Shown: in pieces, positions 17,259 to 25,968 of the stretch | Layout of the letters: each line of letters opens with the position of its first letter | Position numbering within the stretch: the stretch's first letter is position 1 | Assembly: GCF_022394535.1 (NCBI RefSeq) | Contig: NZ_CP089414.1 | Coordinates: forward strand, 620,001 to 684,000 | DNA: 64,000 bases | Origin: Dyella terrae | GTDB taxonomy: Bacteria > Pseudomonadota > Gammaproteobacteria > Xanthomonadales > Rhodanobacteraceae | Reading direction: 5' to 3' | Made by a program: the position numbers and the translations under genes | The notes under the pieces: generated by a model | The model's database searches: none | Told to the model about the DNA's origin: nothing | The model's input: only the letters and a program-made list of their open reading frames with translations

Positions 17259-17867
17259 GTGAGCATGGACGAGTTCCTTATGCCCAGGACGCTCGGCAAA
17301 GGGCGTACCTACGTCTACATGCTTCCCTGGCGCGAGCAGGATCTGCTGAAGGTTGGCTTCTCGCGGCAGCCGCTGGTTCGCCTGCGCACCTTGCATCGGC
17401 GGTTTTTCGATGTGTTCGATCTCGATCGCGGGTGCTTGCTGGAAACCGAGCGGTTAGCGCAGGCACGCCGGATCGAGCGCGACCTTATTCTGCGGCATGC
17501 CGAGCATCGTTCGCCGCCACCGCTGGCCGTGCCGGATGCGGCGGCCGGCTACAGTGAATGGTTTCGTGGCGTGGAGGCGGACGTGACGGCGGAGCTGCGC
17601 GCGATCGCCGATCGCGAGGGGTTCGTGCTGCATTCTCTGCGCGACTGGGTGCGGCAAGGGTTCGAGAGTCAGGGGGACGGTCTTTACGAGTGGTCTTTGC
17701 GGCTGCTCGAGGCCATCGAATACGAGGTCTTCAACGTGCCGGCGGTGCTTCAGCGAGGCGACGCAGCGCACTCCTTACGCTACGTGATGGATGCCTGCGA
17801 GGCGGTTGGCTTGCCGCTTGCTCGTTTTTTCCCGGATAGCGCCTTGGCGTGGCGTGCGCTGAACTGA
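17259..17867 (+). CDS. GIY-YIG-like (MUG113/T5orf172 type) protein
   Basis: The protein has 202 residues. The N-terminal part TYVYMLPWREQDLLKVGFSR, followed by PLVRLRTLHRR, resembles the compact GIY-YIG fold of the MUG113/T5orf172 group (Y-x-Y, a K(V/I)G strand and the catalytic Arg). A helical C-terminal domain follows without recognised motifs. Nuclease activity is an inference and the canonical catalytic Glu is not clear. Start GTG 17259 or ATG 17265 are both possible. It is a single gene between two unrelated units. Confidence 0.5.
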   Translation: MSMDEFLMPRTLGKGRTYVYMLPWREQDLLKVGFSRQPLVRLRTLHRRFFDVFDLDRGCLLETERLAQARRIERDLILRHAEHRSPPPLAVPDAAAGYSEWFRGVEADVTAELRAIADREGFVLHSLRDWVRQGFESQGDGLYEWSLRLLEAIEYEVFNVPAVLQRGDAAHSLRYVMDACEAVGLPLARFFPDSALAWRALN

Positions 17868-17882
17868 AATAGGCGTGCCATC

Positions 17883-18206
17883 TCACCAGTGAAGTCGCGC
17901 CCGCGCCCGGCTCGCCCGTTCACCCAGGTGGATGCCCGCCCAGGCCACGCCGAAGGTAAGTGGCAGCGCGGCGAAGCGCAGCACCGGCGGAAACAATCCG
18001 CTGGCAAGCAGTATCAGGCAGGCAAGCACCAGTAACAGGTCCGCGCCGAGTCGGCGACGCCTGCAGTCCGCCACCTTTCGCGTATAGATCGCCACAGCCT
18101 CATCGAAGGCTGGCCGTTCGGCGAGTGATGGGATGCTCCGTTCCCGCGTAGCCCATGGTCGCATGCGCTTTTCCCTCGCCAGCGCCGGCGTGGCGCTTGC
18201 AGGCAT
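17883..18206 (-). CDS. Small hypothetical membrane protein
   Basis: The protein has 107 residues from ATG 18206. A basic N-terminal part (FDEAVAIYTRKVADCRRRRLG) precedes two membrane helices (ADLLLVLACLILLASGLF and FAALPLTFGVAWAGIHLG). Upstream, the same frame continues as FIRFLDLAITVALATMPASATPALA, which looks like a signal peptide but has no ATG, GTG or TTG start, only CTG 18233 or ATA 18248. The true start may thus be unusual or the gene damaged. No family is recognised. Confidence 0.5.
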   Translation of the reverse strand: MPASATPALAREKRMRPWATRERSIPSLAERPAFDEAVAIYTRKVADCRRRRLGADLLLVLACLILLASGLFPPVLRFAALPLTFGVAWAGIHLGERASRARARLHW

Positions 18207-18293
18207 GGTAGCGAGGGCGACGGTGATGGCCAGATCAAGGAATCGTATGAACCGAGTTTAATGCGGGCGATACGTGATCACGCGCACGCCGTC

Positions 18294-18878
18294 TCACGCT
18301 GGCTTGCGCATACGGAACGCGATGCTGATGCGCGGGCCGATCGGGTGGCTCTGCTTGGGGATGCCGTGGTCGTAGTGCAGTTGCGTATTCCAGTCCATCA
18401 GCAGCAGGCTGCCGGCTGCCAGGTCGAGATCGAGGCGTCGGGACGCAGCGCGCTTCTTGCTTCGGATATGCATCCGCCGCGTGGCGCCTAGTGAAAGCAG
18501 GGCGATCGATTGGCCCTCCTGCAGATCGTCCAGTCGATCGTTATGCATCGCCACGCTGTCGTGTTCGTTGCGATACAGATTCAGGCCGATGCTGTTGAAT
18601 GACTCGCCGGTCAGGTTGCGGACGCGATCCAGTGCGGTGCCCAGTGGCCATGGTAGGTCGGGCGTGTCATCAAAAAAGTGGGCGGTCAGGCGCGGCACAT
18701 CCAGCTCCCGCTCATACATCATGCGGCGCTGCTGTCGCCAGAAGGGGCTGTCGAGCAGACGCTCGTGCCATTGGGCGGCCTCCGGCGCGTCGATGACGTC
18801 TTCTTCGTACGTGATCCGGCCGCTGGCGTCATCCAGCAGTACGAGCGGGCATTGGGCGAACAGGGAGAATTGGGACAC
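18294..18878 (-). CDS. AlkB-like 2-oxoglutarate/Fe(II) dioxygenase
   Basis: The protein has 194 residues. The iron ligands appear as HNDRLDD (HxD) and HYDHGIPK, and the 2-oxoglutarate-binding Arg is in RISIAFRMR. NSIGLNLYRNEHDSVAMHND matches the AlkB fold core. Members of the family repair alkylated bases by oxidative demethylation, though some act on proteins or RNA. GTG 18878 is the start. It is 69 bp from the neighbouring HAD gene on the same strand. Confidence 0.8.
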   Translation of the reverse strand: MSQFSLFAQCPLVLLDDASGRITYEEDVIDAPEAAQWHERLLDSPFWRQQRRMMYERELDVPRLTAHFFDDTPDLPWPLGTALDRVRNLTGESFNSIGLNLYRNEHDSVAMHNDRLDDLQEGQSIALLSLGATRRMHIRSKKRAASRRLDLDLAAGSLLLMDWNTQLHYDHGIPKQSHPIGPRISIAFRMRKPA

Positions 18879-18947
18879 GGAGTAGACGGCGCAAGGTGAA
18901 TCAACGGCTCCTGATTATGGGGGCGGTCCGGATCAAATCGAGAGACG

Positions 18948-19628
18948 CTAGGGTGAAATTTGCGCCGTTGCTGCATCGAGCAGTTGGGGTAACTGCGAGA
19001 ATTGCGTAGCCGTAAAGGGCGCATGAACATCAGGCGGCAACCGCCCATATCCCCAGCTAGCGAAGATGGCCGGAATACCGTGGGCGGAAGCAGCGGCGAG
19101 GTCAACGAGATTGTCGCCAATCATGACGGCAGGAAGACCGGTGAGCCCGGCGCGTTGCAGTGTGCCGTGAATATGTCCGGCGTCAGGCTTCTGTCGCTCC
19201 ACCGTATCGCCGCCGCAGACCACGTCGAAGCGATCGAGCACGTTCAGATTGTCGAGGAGGGCAAGCGCGGCGGCTTCAATCTTGTTGGTGCATACCGCCA
19301 GACGCCAGCCGCTTCGCGCCAGGTGATCCAGCGTGACGCGGACGTTCGGATACAACGCCGCGCCGCCCGGTGGATGGTTCAGATAGTCCTGCAGGAAATC
19401 GTCGATGTCTTGCGTGGACGGTGACGCCCCGCGCAAGGCGTAAGCACGGCGGCCGAATGCCGCCAGGCCATCACCAAGCAGCGGAATGGCCTCGTCGCGC
19501 TGCAATGGCGTGATGCCGTTGGTCTGAAGGCTCCGGTTGACGGCGTTCGTGATGCCATCCACGGAGTCCACGAGGGTGCCGTCGAGATCGAAGATGGCGA
19601 CGCGTTCAGTGTGGGTGTGGGGCTTCAT
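18948..19628 (-). CDS. HAD-family phosphatase (phosphoglycolate phosphatase-like)
   Basis: The protein has 226 residues. HAD motifs are visible: FDLDGTLVDS (motif I, nucleophile and acid/base Asp), VCTNK (motif II), a Lys in ERQKPDAGHI (motif III) and IGDNLVDLAAA (motif IV). The helical cap follows motif I. Gph-type enzymes hydrolyse 2-phosphoglycolate; other small substrates are possible. ATG 19628 is preferred over TTG 19637 in the same frame. Confidence 0.78.
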   Translation of the reverse strand: MKPHTHTERVAIFDLDGTLVDSVDGITNAVNRSLQTNGITPLQRDEAIPLLGDGLAAFGRRAYALRGASPSTQDIDDFLQDYLNHPPGGAALYPNVRVTLDHLARSGWRLAVCTNKIEAAALALLDNLNVLDRFDVVCGGDTVERQKPDAGHIHGTLQRAGLTGLPAVMIGDNLVDLAAASAHGIPAIFASWGYGRLPPDVHAPFTATQFSQLPQLLDAATAQISP

Positions 19629-19654
19629 GTCGTGCAAAGTCCTTATGGATCGTT

Positions 19655-20152
19655 TCAGCCGTTTGCCAGCGCAGCAATGCCAGCCTTGGCGATCTCTTCG
19701 TCATGCTGCGGCGTATCGGCCGAGATGCCGATGGCGCCAACGATACGGCCGTTCACCTCGATAGGCAGGCCGCCACGCATGAGTACATAACCTCGTGCGG
19801 ACAGCACGGCAGGTCGTTGGCCATTGGCGGCATCTTCCAGTGCGCCGCTCGGTCGACGGAACAAGGCGGCCGTTCGCGCCTTGCCTGGGGCCAGGTCAAC
19901 GCCGGCAAGCACGGCAGCGTCGTCCATCCGCACCAGCATGATCGGCAATCCGCTGGCGTCGACGATGGAAATCACACAGGGCCAGCCTTGCGCCTTGGCT
20001 TTGGCCTGCGCGCCGTCGGCGATGCGTTTGGCCGCATCCAGTGTGAGCACAGGTTGCAAGGGCAGGTTGCTGGCAACGCTTACCGCGGGCAGTAGGGCGG
20101 CTGCGGTACTCAACAAGGTGGCGGCGGCCATGGAGCAGAAGCGGACATTCAT
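19655..20152 (-). CDS. Secreted GlcG/HbpS family haem-binding-like protein
   Basis: The protein has 165 residues with a signal peptide (ATLLSTAAALLPAVSVASN). The body LTLDAAKRIADGAQAKAKAQGWPCVISIVDASG, followed by LARMDD-like LVRMDDA and GGLPIEVNGRIVGAIGISA, is the HbpS/GlcG fold. HbpS binds haem and senses oxidative stress in Streptomyces; many other members are uncharacterised. It is divergent from a LysR gene across a 110-bp gap that holds a 7-bp-arm palindrome, suggesting LysR control. Confidence 0.78.
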   Translation of the reverse strand: MNVRFCSMAAATLLSTAAALLPAVSVASNLPLQPVLTLDAAKRIADGAQAKAKAQGWPCVISIVDASGLPIMLVRMDDAAVLAGVDLAPGKARTAALFRRPSGALEDAANGQRPAVLSARGYVLMRGGLPIEVNGRIVGAIGISADTPQHDEEIAKAGIAALANG

Positions 20153-20230
20153 GGGTCGGTCTCGGTCGGCTTGGTCGTGCTATTCAAGCGCTTCGACGAT
20201 TTCATTTCATTGCGGCGTTCCGGGCATACA

Positions 20231-20247
20231 ATTAGGTACCACCTAAT
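20231..20247. promoter_or_regulatory. Candidate LysR operator
   Basis: ATTAGGT-ACC-ACCTAAT is a perfect palindrome in the divergent promoter region between the HbpS-like gene and the lysR gene, 16 bp before the lysR ATG. LysR proteins commonly bind such T-N11-A type palindromes and control the divergent gene as well as their own. Confidence 0.5.
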
Positions 20248-20262
20248 AATGAGGCACTGGGC

Positions 20263-21165
20263 ATGGAGCTTCGGCACCTGCGGTACTTCATCGCTGTCGC
20301 GGAAGAGCTTCATTTTGCGCGGGCGGCGGAGCGCCTGGGGATCTCGGCGCCTACCTTGACCGTGCAGATCCAGGAGCTGGAGCACACGCTGCGGGCCCGG
20401 CTGTTCACGCGGTCCAAGCGATCGGTGGCATTGACGCCGGCTGGCGAAGCGTTTCTTGGTGAAGCCCGGTTAGCGCTGGCGCAGTTCGAGCGGGCGCAAA
20501 GTGTCGGACAGCGCGCGGGGCGTGGCGAGATAGGACGGATCGAGATCGGCTACGTGGGTTCGGCTGCCTACTCCGGTGCGCTACAGACGCAGATTCAGCG
20601 TTTTCGTGCCGCCCGGCCTGATGTCGAGATCGTGGCGACGGAACAACCTATGGACGAATTGCCCGGCATGCTGGAGCAGGGTAGGGTCGATATCGGTTTC
20701 GTTCGCATACCGATGCAGTTGCCGAGTGCGCTCATGGCGCATGCGCTTGTGCACGATGTGTTCTGCGCGGTGTTACCGTCCAGGCATGCGCTGTTGAAGG
20801 TGGCAGGCCCGCTTCACGCCAAGGCGCTGGCGGGCGAAACCTTCATCGTTCCCGAGCAACCCTTGGGTACGTATGAGATAGGGCGTCGCGGCCGCTTCAC
20901 GCCTCGCATCGGTGCCGTGCCTGGCAGTTTGATCGCCGTGCTCACCCAGGTGTCGGTCGGCGCGGGCGTGGCGATTGTTCCCAGTGTGCTCAAGGATGTC
21001 ATCGACATGCCGGGCGTGCGCTTCAAGCCGCTTGCCGGAAAGCCGGTTATCTCCGGTGTGGCGGGTATTTTTCGTCGGCAGGAGCGTTCGGCGGCCGTCA
21101 GCGCATTTATTCAGAAGATGCGCGCTACCGCGGCATTGTCAGTGATCTATCCGCAGCGTCTCTGA
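20263..21165 (+). CDS. LysR family transcriptional regulator
   Basis: The protein has 300 residues. The N-terminal winged helix-turn-helix (MELRHLRYFIAVAEELHFARAAERLGISAPTLTVQIQELE) is followed by an effector-binding domain (GRIEIGYVGSAAYSGALQTQIQRF...). It is divergent from the HbpS-like gene and likely regulates it. ATG 20263 gives the standard LysR N-terminus. The effector is not predictable from sequence. Confidence 0.9.
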   Translation: MELRHLRYFIAVAEELHFARAAERLGISAPTLTVQIQELEHTLRARLFTRSKRSVALTPAGEAFLGEARLALAQFERAQSVGQRAGRGEIGRIEIGYVGSAAYSGALQTQIQRFRAARPDVEIVATEQPMDELPGMLEQGRVDIGFVRIPMQLPSALMAHALVHDVFCAVLPSRHALLKVAGPLHAKALAGETFIVPEQPLGTYEIGRRGRFTPRIGAVPGSLIAVLTQVSVGAGVAIVPSVLKDVIDMPGVRFKPLAGKPVISGVAGIFRRQERSAAVSAFIQKMRATAALSVIYPQRL

Positions 21166-21202
21166 CGCTGCGTCCCTTGTTCGATCGGCGTGGGCCGTTG
21201 TG

Positions 21203-21910
21203 TCAGAGGGTTTGCGCGGGCGTGGCGGGCAGATGCAGCGCCGCGCGCAGTTCCGCACGCGCCGTCTGGTAGTCCGTTTGCCAATCGGGTTGATGCAAAA
21301 GCTCTGCACCGATCACGGTTCCCGCCAGCCGGCCGGCTTCCACGTCACTCGGGAAATGCGCACCCATCACCACGCGGTGCTGCGCGTACAAGTTGGCGCG
21401 GGCGAAAATCTCCGCGCGCTTCTCCGGCACCATGTTGGCCAGCAAAATCGCCGTGGTATAGCCGAACGTGGCGTGTCCACTCGGATAGCTCCAGTCGTCC
21501 GGCTTCTCCTTGGATAGCGGATGCACCTGGTCAGATGTTACCGAGGGGCGGGGCCGTCGCCAGTACAGCTTGGCATCTGTCACCTCGGCTTTGTCCAACT
21601 TGGCGACACGCTCAAAGAACGCGGTGGTCTTCGGCAAGGAGGCCGGTGGCATCGTCGAATCGAGTGCGTCCGCAAAGCGAAATACGGAACGATCCGTGTC
21701 CGCCTTGGCCGCCGACTGTTCGTCGGCGGATCGGGATTGCTGCACGGCAAGCACTGCTTGTAGATCCTGGTGCGCCTCCGTCGAGCTTGCGGCCGGCGGG
21801 GGCGGTAACACGGTCGACAGTGCGATGAGTGCGTGATCCGAATCACCACCGTCAGCCATCACGGACTGGCTGACCAAAAGCGCCAGCAATAAGAGTGCAG
21901 GTCGTTTCAT
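21203..21910 (-). CDS. Class A acid phosphatase (PAP2 superfamily)
   Basis: The protein has 235 residues with a signal peptide (RPALLLLALLVSQSVMA). The PAP2 motifs are in order: KLYWRRPRP (Kx6RP), SYPSGHATFG and QHRVVMGAHFPSDVEAG (SRx5Hx3D type, with QHR in place of SR). It is a periplasmic non-specific acid phosphatase releasing phosphate from organic phosphomonoesters. Its ATG overlaps the stop of the TonB receptor (1 nt), so they form an operon for phosphorus scavenging. Confidence 0.88.
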   Translation of the reverse strand: MKRPALLLLALLVSQSVMADGGDSDHALIALSTVLPPPPAASSTEAHQDLQAVLAVQQSRSADEQSAAKADTDRSVFRFADALDSTMPPASLPKTTAFFERVAKLDKAEVTDAKLYWRRPRPSVTSDQVHPLSKEKPDDWSYPSGHATFGYTTAILLANMVPEKRAEIFARANLYAQHRVVMGAHFPSDVEAGRLAGTVIGAELLHQPDWQTDYQTARAELRAALHLPATPAQTL

Positions 21911-24120
21911 CAGAACAGGTCGGCCGAGATCGTGAAGTTGAAGTTGCGCGCAGGGATGGTCCAGTACAGCGGCGTGCCGTCCGCACCCGTGGTGCCGGCC
22001 AGGGCGTTGATGTGGGTGTTGTTGAACAGGTTGTTGAGCTGCACGCCGATCTTGAAGTCCTTCACGTTGGCCATGTGCGGGTCAAACTTGTAGCTGGCGG
22101 CAAAGTTGGTGATGGCATAGCCGCCAATCGGCGTGTCGTCTTCCGCGTTGGCTGTGTAGTAGGTCTTGCCGACGAACTTATCGACCAGCGATGCGTAGAT
22201 GGCGCCGTCGCTGTAGGTAAAGCCCATCGCGGCGGTCTTGTGGGGCGTGTTCGCGTTCCACTGGTTGTCCGAGGTCTGGATCGCGCGGTTGAGCGAGCCG
22301 TTGGCGTAGATGCTGAAGCCGGCGCCAAGCATGTACGTGCCTTCCAACTCCAGGCCTTTGTAATGCACGCCGCCGCCGTTGTAGAACTCGGTGATGCCGC
22401 CGACCTTGTGACTCTGCACGAAATTGTTGAAGTCGATCTTGTACACGTCACCCGACAGCGTCAGGCGGTCAGTGGTCCAGGTGGTACCAAGTTGGATGTT
22501 GGTGGTTTTTTCCGGCGCCACTGCGCTATCGGAAACCGCCGGGTTGGGCACGTACAGTAAATTCAGGTTGGGTGCCAGATAGCCCTTGGCCCACTGCGCA
22601 TAAGCCGTCCAGTTGGAGGTGAACGCATAGTGGAAGGAGGTCGACGGCAGGGTGGCTTCCCACTTCTTGGAGTACGTGAGCGGTGTCCCCGTCTTCTGGT
22701 TCACCGAGGCGTCCAGATCGCGCTCGAAGTTGTTGTACTTCACGCCGCCAATGACATACGCGTTGTCAGTGATGTTCCACTGGTATTCGAGAAACGGCTG
22801 GATCGTGATCAGCGTGTCATTCATGCGGCGGTCTGCCGCTGCATCCTGCAGCGTGGGCGCGCCGGGGTTGACCACGGGATTGAGCTGGTTGAGCGTGTCG
22901 TCGAACTCATACAGCCAGCGGATGTCGTCCTGGTGGTCGTACCACACACCGGCGCGCAACTCGCCTGGGCCGAGTTCCTTGCCTACGCGGAAAATGTCGC
23001 CCCACGAGCGGTTCGTGTTACGCATGTGCTGGCCGGGAACATTGTCGGCACCATAGAACGTGCCGTTCGGCGTCTCGCCGTTCGGATCTTCGCCGTTGAA
23101 GCCGAAGTGGTTGTAACCGTAGGTGTAAGCCTTGTTGTCGATCGTCCAGCCGTCGAACTCCGAATGCAGGCCGATATAGCCGAAATTGGTGTTGATCTCG
23201 TCCTTGTTGTAGGCGTAATAGGACTGGCTGGTCGGATCGTCATTCAGGGCGTAGTTGACACCGTGCTGCGCGATCTGCGCCTTGGTGGCGCCGGGCGGGA
23301 TGTACTGGTTCAGGTAGTTCGCCATGCCGACGAAGGTCAGCGTGGTGTTGTCGCTCAGCGGCTGAACCACTTTGGCGAAAACAGTCTGGCGACGCTGGCC
23401 GGAATAGGTGAGATAGCCGTCCGATGAGCTGTTCTGCAGATTGATCACCGCGCTGGTGCCGCTGTTGGTGAAGGCGCCCGTGTTGATGGTCGCGCCTTCC
23501 ACAGCCGTGTCCCAGCTTCCGTAACTGATGTACGGGTTGATGCCGAACTGCTTCTGCGGGTTGAGCGAATCCACCGAGATAGTGCCACCGAACGTGGCAT
23601 TGCCAAGCGTGCCGGCCGTGCCCGGGCCGCGATCCACTGTGACGGAGTTGGTCTGCTGATTCGTGAAGTACGACGTGGAGTGGTGCGTGAAGTCGTTGGA
23701 GTCCATCCACGGAATGCCATCGAACGTCACGTTGTACTGGCCGTCCTGGAAGCCGCGGATGGAGACGACTGCCGCTTCCATCAGGCCGGAGCCGTTCGGC
23801 GTCACGGTGTAGACGCTCGGCGCGATGGACGCGATGTCGGTGTAGTCGCCGGTGGGCGGAACGTTTTCCTGGATGTAAGTGCGGCCGATGATCGATTGCG
23901 GTTGCGTGGCCACCATGGAGCCTTGCGACAGGGCGACATTGGTCACGGTGTCGGTGCCCGTCACTTGCACGGCATCCAGGCTCTTGGCCTGCTGCGGCGT
24001 AGCACTGGTGTCGGTGGCGGCGTTGTCACCAGCCCATGCGGGTGAGGCAATCGCGGCGGCCAGGCAGAGTGCGAGCGTGGTGCGGGAGCGCCCGAGTAGC
24101 GCCAAAGTGTGCCGTGTCAT
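21910..24120 (-). CDS. TonB-dependent receptor (phosphate-scavenging operon)
   Basis: The protein has 736 residues. Signal peptide to about residue 28 (CLAAAIASPAWAG); plug domain with GRTYIQENVPPTGDYTDIASIAPSVYT and DRGPGTAGTLGNATFGGTIS; a 22-strand beta barrel ending in NFTISADLF with the terminal Phe for outer-membrane insertion. It should import a substrate too large for porins; the coupled acid phosphatase suggests an organophosphate or phytate-like compound (inference). ATG 24120 is preferred over 24198, because it gives the signal peptide. Confidence 0.85.
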   Translation of the reverse strand: MTRHTLALLGRSRTTLALCLAAAIASPAWAGDNAATDTSATPQQAKSLDAVQVTGTDTVTNVALSQGSMVATQPQSIIGRTYIQENVPPTGDYTDIASIAPSVYTVTPNGSGLMEAAVVSIRGFQDGQYNVTFDGIPWMDSNDFTHHSTSYFTNQQTNSVTVDRGPGTAGTLGNATFGGTISVDSLNPQKQFGINPYISYGSWDTAVEGATINTGAFTNSGTSAVINLQNSSSDGYLTYSGQRRQTVFAKVVQPLSDNTTLTFVGMANYLNQYIPPGATKAQIAQHGVNYALNDDPTSQSYYAYNKDEINTNFGYIGLHSEFDGWTIDNKAYTYGYNHFGFNGEDPNGETPNGTFYGADNVPGQHMRNTNRSWGDIFRVGKELGPGELRAGVWYDHQDDIRWLYEFDDTLNQLNPVVNPGAPTLQDAAADRRMNDTLITIQPFLEYQWNITDNAYVIGGVKYNNFERDLDASVNQKTGTPLTYSKKWEATLPSTSFHYAFTSNWTAYAQWAKGYLAPNLNLLYVPNPAVSDSAVAPEKTTNIQLGTTWTTDRLTLSGDVYKIDFNNFVQSHKVGGITEFYNGGGVHYKGLELEGTYMLGAGFSIYANGSLNRAIQTSDNQWNANTPHKTAAMGFTYSDGAIYASLVDKFVGKTYYTANAEDDTPIGGYAITNFAASYKFDPHMANVKDFKIGVQLNNLFNNTHINALAGTTGADGTPLYWTIPARNFNFTISADLF

Positions 24121-24241
24121 GGAGTGCCCGTTGGATGGATTAGAGGGTGTCTTAACGGGGCGACACCGTAGTCCGGGCATATGACAACTTAGCAACAAAA
24201 TGATTATTCGATAATATGGTTAATAATCGTATTTATTTTCG

Positions 24242-24333
24242 CTAAGACGATTATAAGTTTTGTTAAATGGATTTTCTAAGAGAATTATAAGAGTTGTTAA
24301 TTGTATTTCTAAGCTGGTTATAAGGTTGACTGT
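24242..24333. repeat. Three tandem 33-34-bp repeats upstream of the TonB receptor
   Basis: The AT-rich gap contains three copies of CTAAG-n4-TTATAAG-n2/3-TTG starting at 24242, 24276 and 24309 (spacing 34 and 33 bp). On the receptor's coding strand each copy reads CTTATAA-n4-CTTAG, a 7-4-7 arrangement such as OmpR/PhoB-type regulators use, repeated at three times 11 bp. A PhoB array is plausible given the phosphatase operon, but bases do not match the E. coli pho box well. Confidence 0.55.
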
Positions 24334-24348
24334 GCAAGCGGTGCTGCA

Positions 24349-25240
24349 TCAGGCGCGATAGCGCAACGCGTCGATGACAACGCTCATGGCGCGCGACATC
24401 TCCCGGCGGTTCGCATAAAAGATATGCAGCCCGGGGAACGTGGAGCACCACGGCTCCAGTACCCGCACAAGTTGCCCGGCATTGGCGTGCTCCGCGACCA
24501 TGTCGTCGGGTAGAAAGGCGAGTCCGACGCCGTCGATGGCGGCACGGAGCATTTGGTAAGAACCATTACAGGTGAGTTGACCATCGATCCGGACCTGCAG
24601 TTCGCGTTTTCCCTTTTTCAGTTCCCACGCGTAAACCCCGCCATGCGTTGGAAGTCTTAGACCAATGCAGTTGTGCGCCGTCAGGTCGGCGGGCGAACGG
24701 GGAGCCTCTCTGTTCGTCAGGTAGGACGGCGAGCCGACGATGGCCATTTTCATGTCGGGTGCGATGCGCACGGCAATCATGTCCTTGGCGACTTGGTCGC
24801 CAAGGCGCACACCGATGTCGAATCGTTGTTCCACGATGTCGACCAGACCGTAGTCGATGACGATCTCCACCTTCAGGTCCGGGTACTGGGTAAGTACCTT
24901 CGCCAGTCTTGGCCAAAGCGCCTTGTTGGTGGCGTAGTCTGTGGCCGTGATGCGGATGGTGCCTGCCGGTTTGTCGCGCAGCTCGGTCAATGCGGCGAGC
25001 TCATGCTCGATGTCCTGAAAGCGTGGCCCAATGGTTTGAAGCAGTCGCTCGCCGGCTTCCGTGGGTGCGACGCTGCGCGTAGTGCGGGTCAGCAGGCGCA
25101 CGCCCAATCGGCTCTCCAGTCCTTTCAGTGTGTGGCTTAGTGCCGACGGAGAAACCCCTCAGTTGTGCTGCAGCGCGCGTAAAGCTGCGTTCTCGGGCAA
25201 CGGCAAGAAAGGCGAGCAGATCGCTGATGTTCTGGCGCAT
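24349..25240 (-). pseudogene. LysR family regulator broken by a single-base frameshift
   Basis: The N-terminal HTH (MRQNISDLLAFLAVARERSFTRAAAQL, from ATG 25240) is in one frame and the rest (GVRLLTRTTRSVAPTEAGERLL... to the stop at 24349) in another. Removing one base in the coding-strand run CTGAGGGGTTTCT (around 25155-25161) restores the expected LysR sequence Q-L-GVSPSALSHTLKGLESRLG. The effector domain resembles regulators of the YafC/DsdC-like group. It is divergent from the CMD-family gene. A sequencing error is possible, otherwise the gene is inactive. Confidence 0.8.
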
Positions 25241-25428
25241 GGCAAGGCCTGCATGGCTGAAGTCGGAGGGGCGCGGCGCGAAAGCGTGATGCATCTTGCT
25301 GCATTGATGAACTTAGCTCAAAAGCCCATGCGGTCCTTCCCGTCTCAGTTCTGCGGGTTTTCGTGGCCTACATTGATGCGGGAGAGGGCGGGCCATCCCC
25401 GTGCCCGCTACGCCACGAGGTCATCGAC

Positions 25429-25746
25429 ATGAACGAAACAAATAAGGCCGGACGCGCTCGGAATGCCATAGGCGACGTCGCGCCGCAGTTAGCGGCACTT
25501 ACGGACGATGTGCTGTTCGGTCAGGTGTGGGAAGACGCCGCGTTGTCAAAGCGCGACCGTAGCTTGATCACCTGCGCCGCCTTGGTGGCGACAGGCAAGG
25601 TCGAGCAACTGAGCTTTCACATGCCGTTCGCCCTGGAGAACGGTGTAAGCAAGGAGGAACTCGCGGCGATGGTGACGCATCTGGCGTTCTATGCCGGTTG
25701 GCCCAGTGCGATGTCGGCCATTGCGAAGCTTCGCGAGCTGCCGTGA
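25429..25746 (+). CDS. Carboxymuconolactone decarboxylase family protein
   Basis: The protein has 105 residues. The CMD/AhpD-like fold is recognisable in LTDDVLFGQVWEDAALSKRDRSLITCAALVATGK and AMVTHLAFYAGWPSAMSAIAKL. The usual AhpD CxxC is absent, with a single Cys (TCAAL), so peroxidase activity is unlikely. It is small and cytoplasmic. It is divergent from the frameshifted LysR gene, its probable regulator. ATG 25429 was chosen because the earlier start 25363 overlaps the promoter region. Confidence 0.75.
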   Translation: MNETNKAGRARNAIGDVAPQLAALTDDVLFGQVWEDAALSKRDRSLITCAALVATGKVEQLSFHMPFALENGVSKEELAAMVTHLAFYAGWPSAMSAIAKLRELP

Positions 25747-25968
25747 TCGATATCACGTCGATGGGCCTGACGCACGACGACGAGGGCTGCGCCAGTGCAG
25801 CCTGCGGATTCCGGTCGGGCTGAACATCAATTTCGGTGAGCGCCGACGGCCCTACTGCTGGTGATCAGGGATGCCGACGAGCGCTTACGGCTACATTCTG
25901 GGAGTGTCCGCTTCGATCCTCGGCGGACATGGATGGCGATGGGGCATTGGCGAGATCAGTTGGCGACC

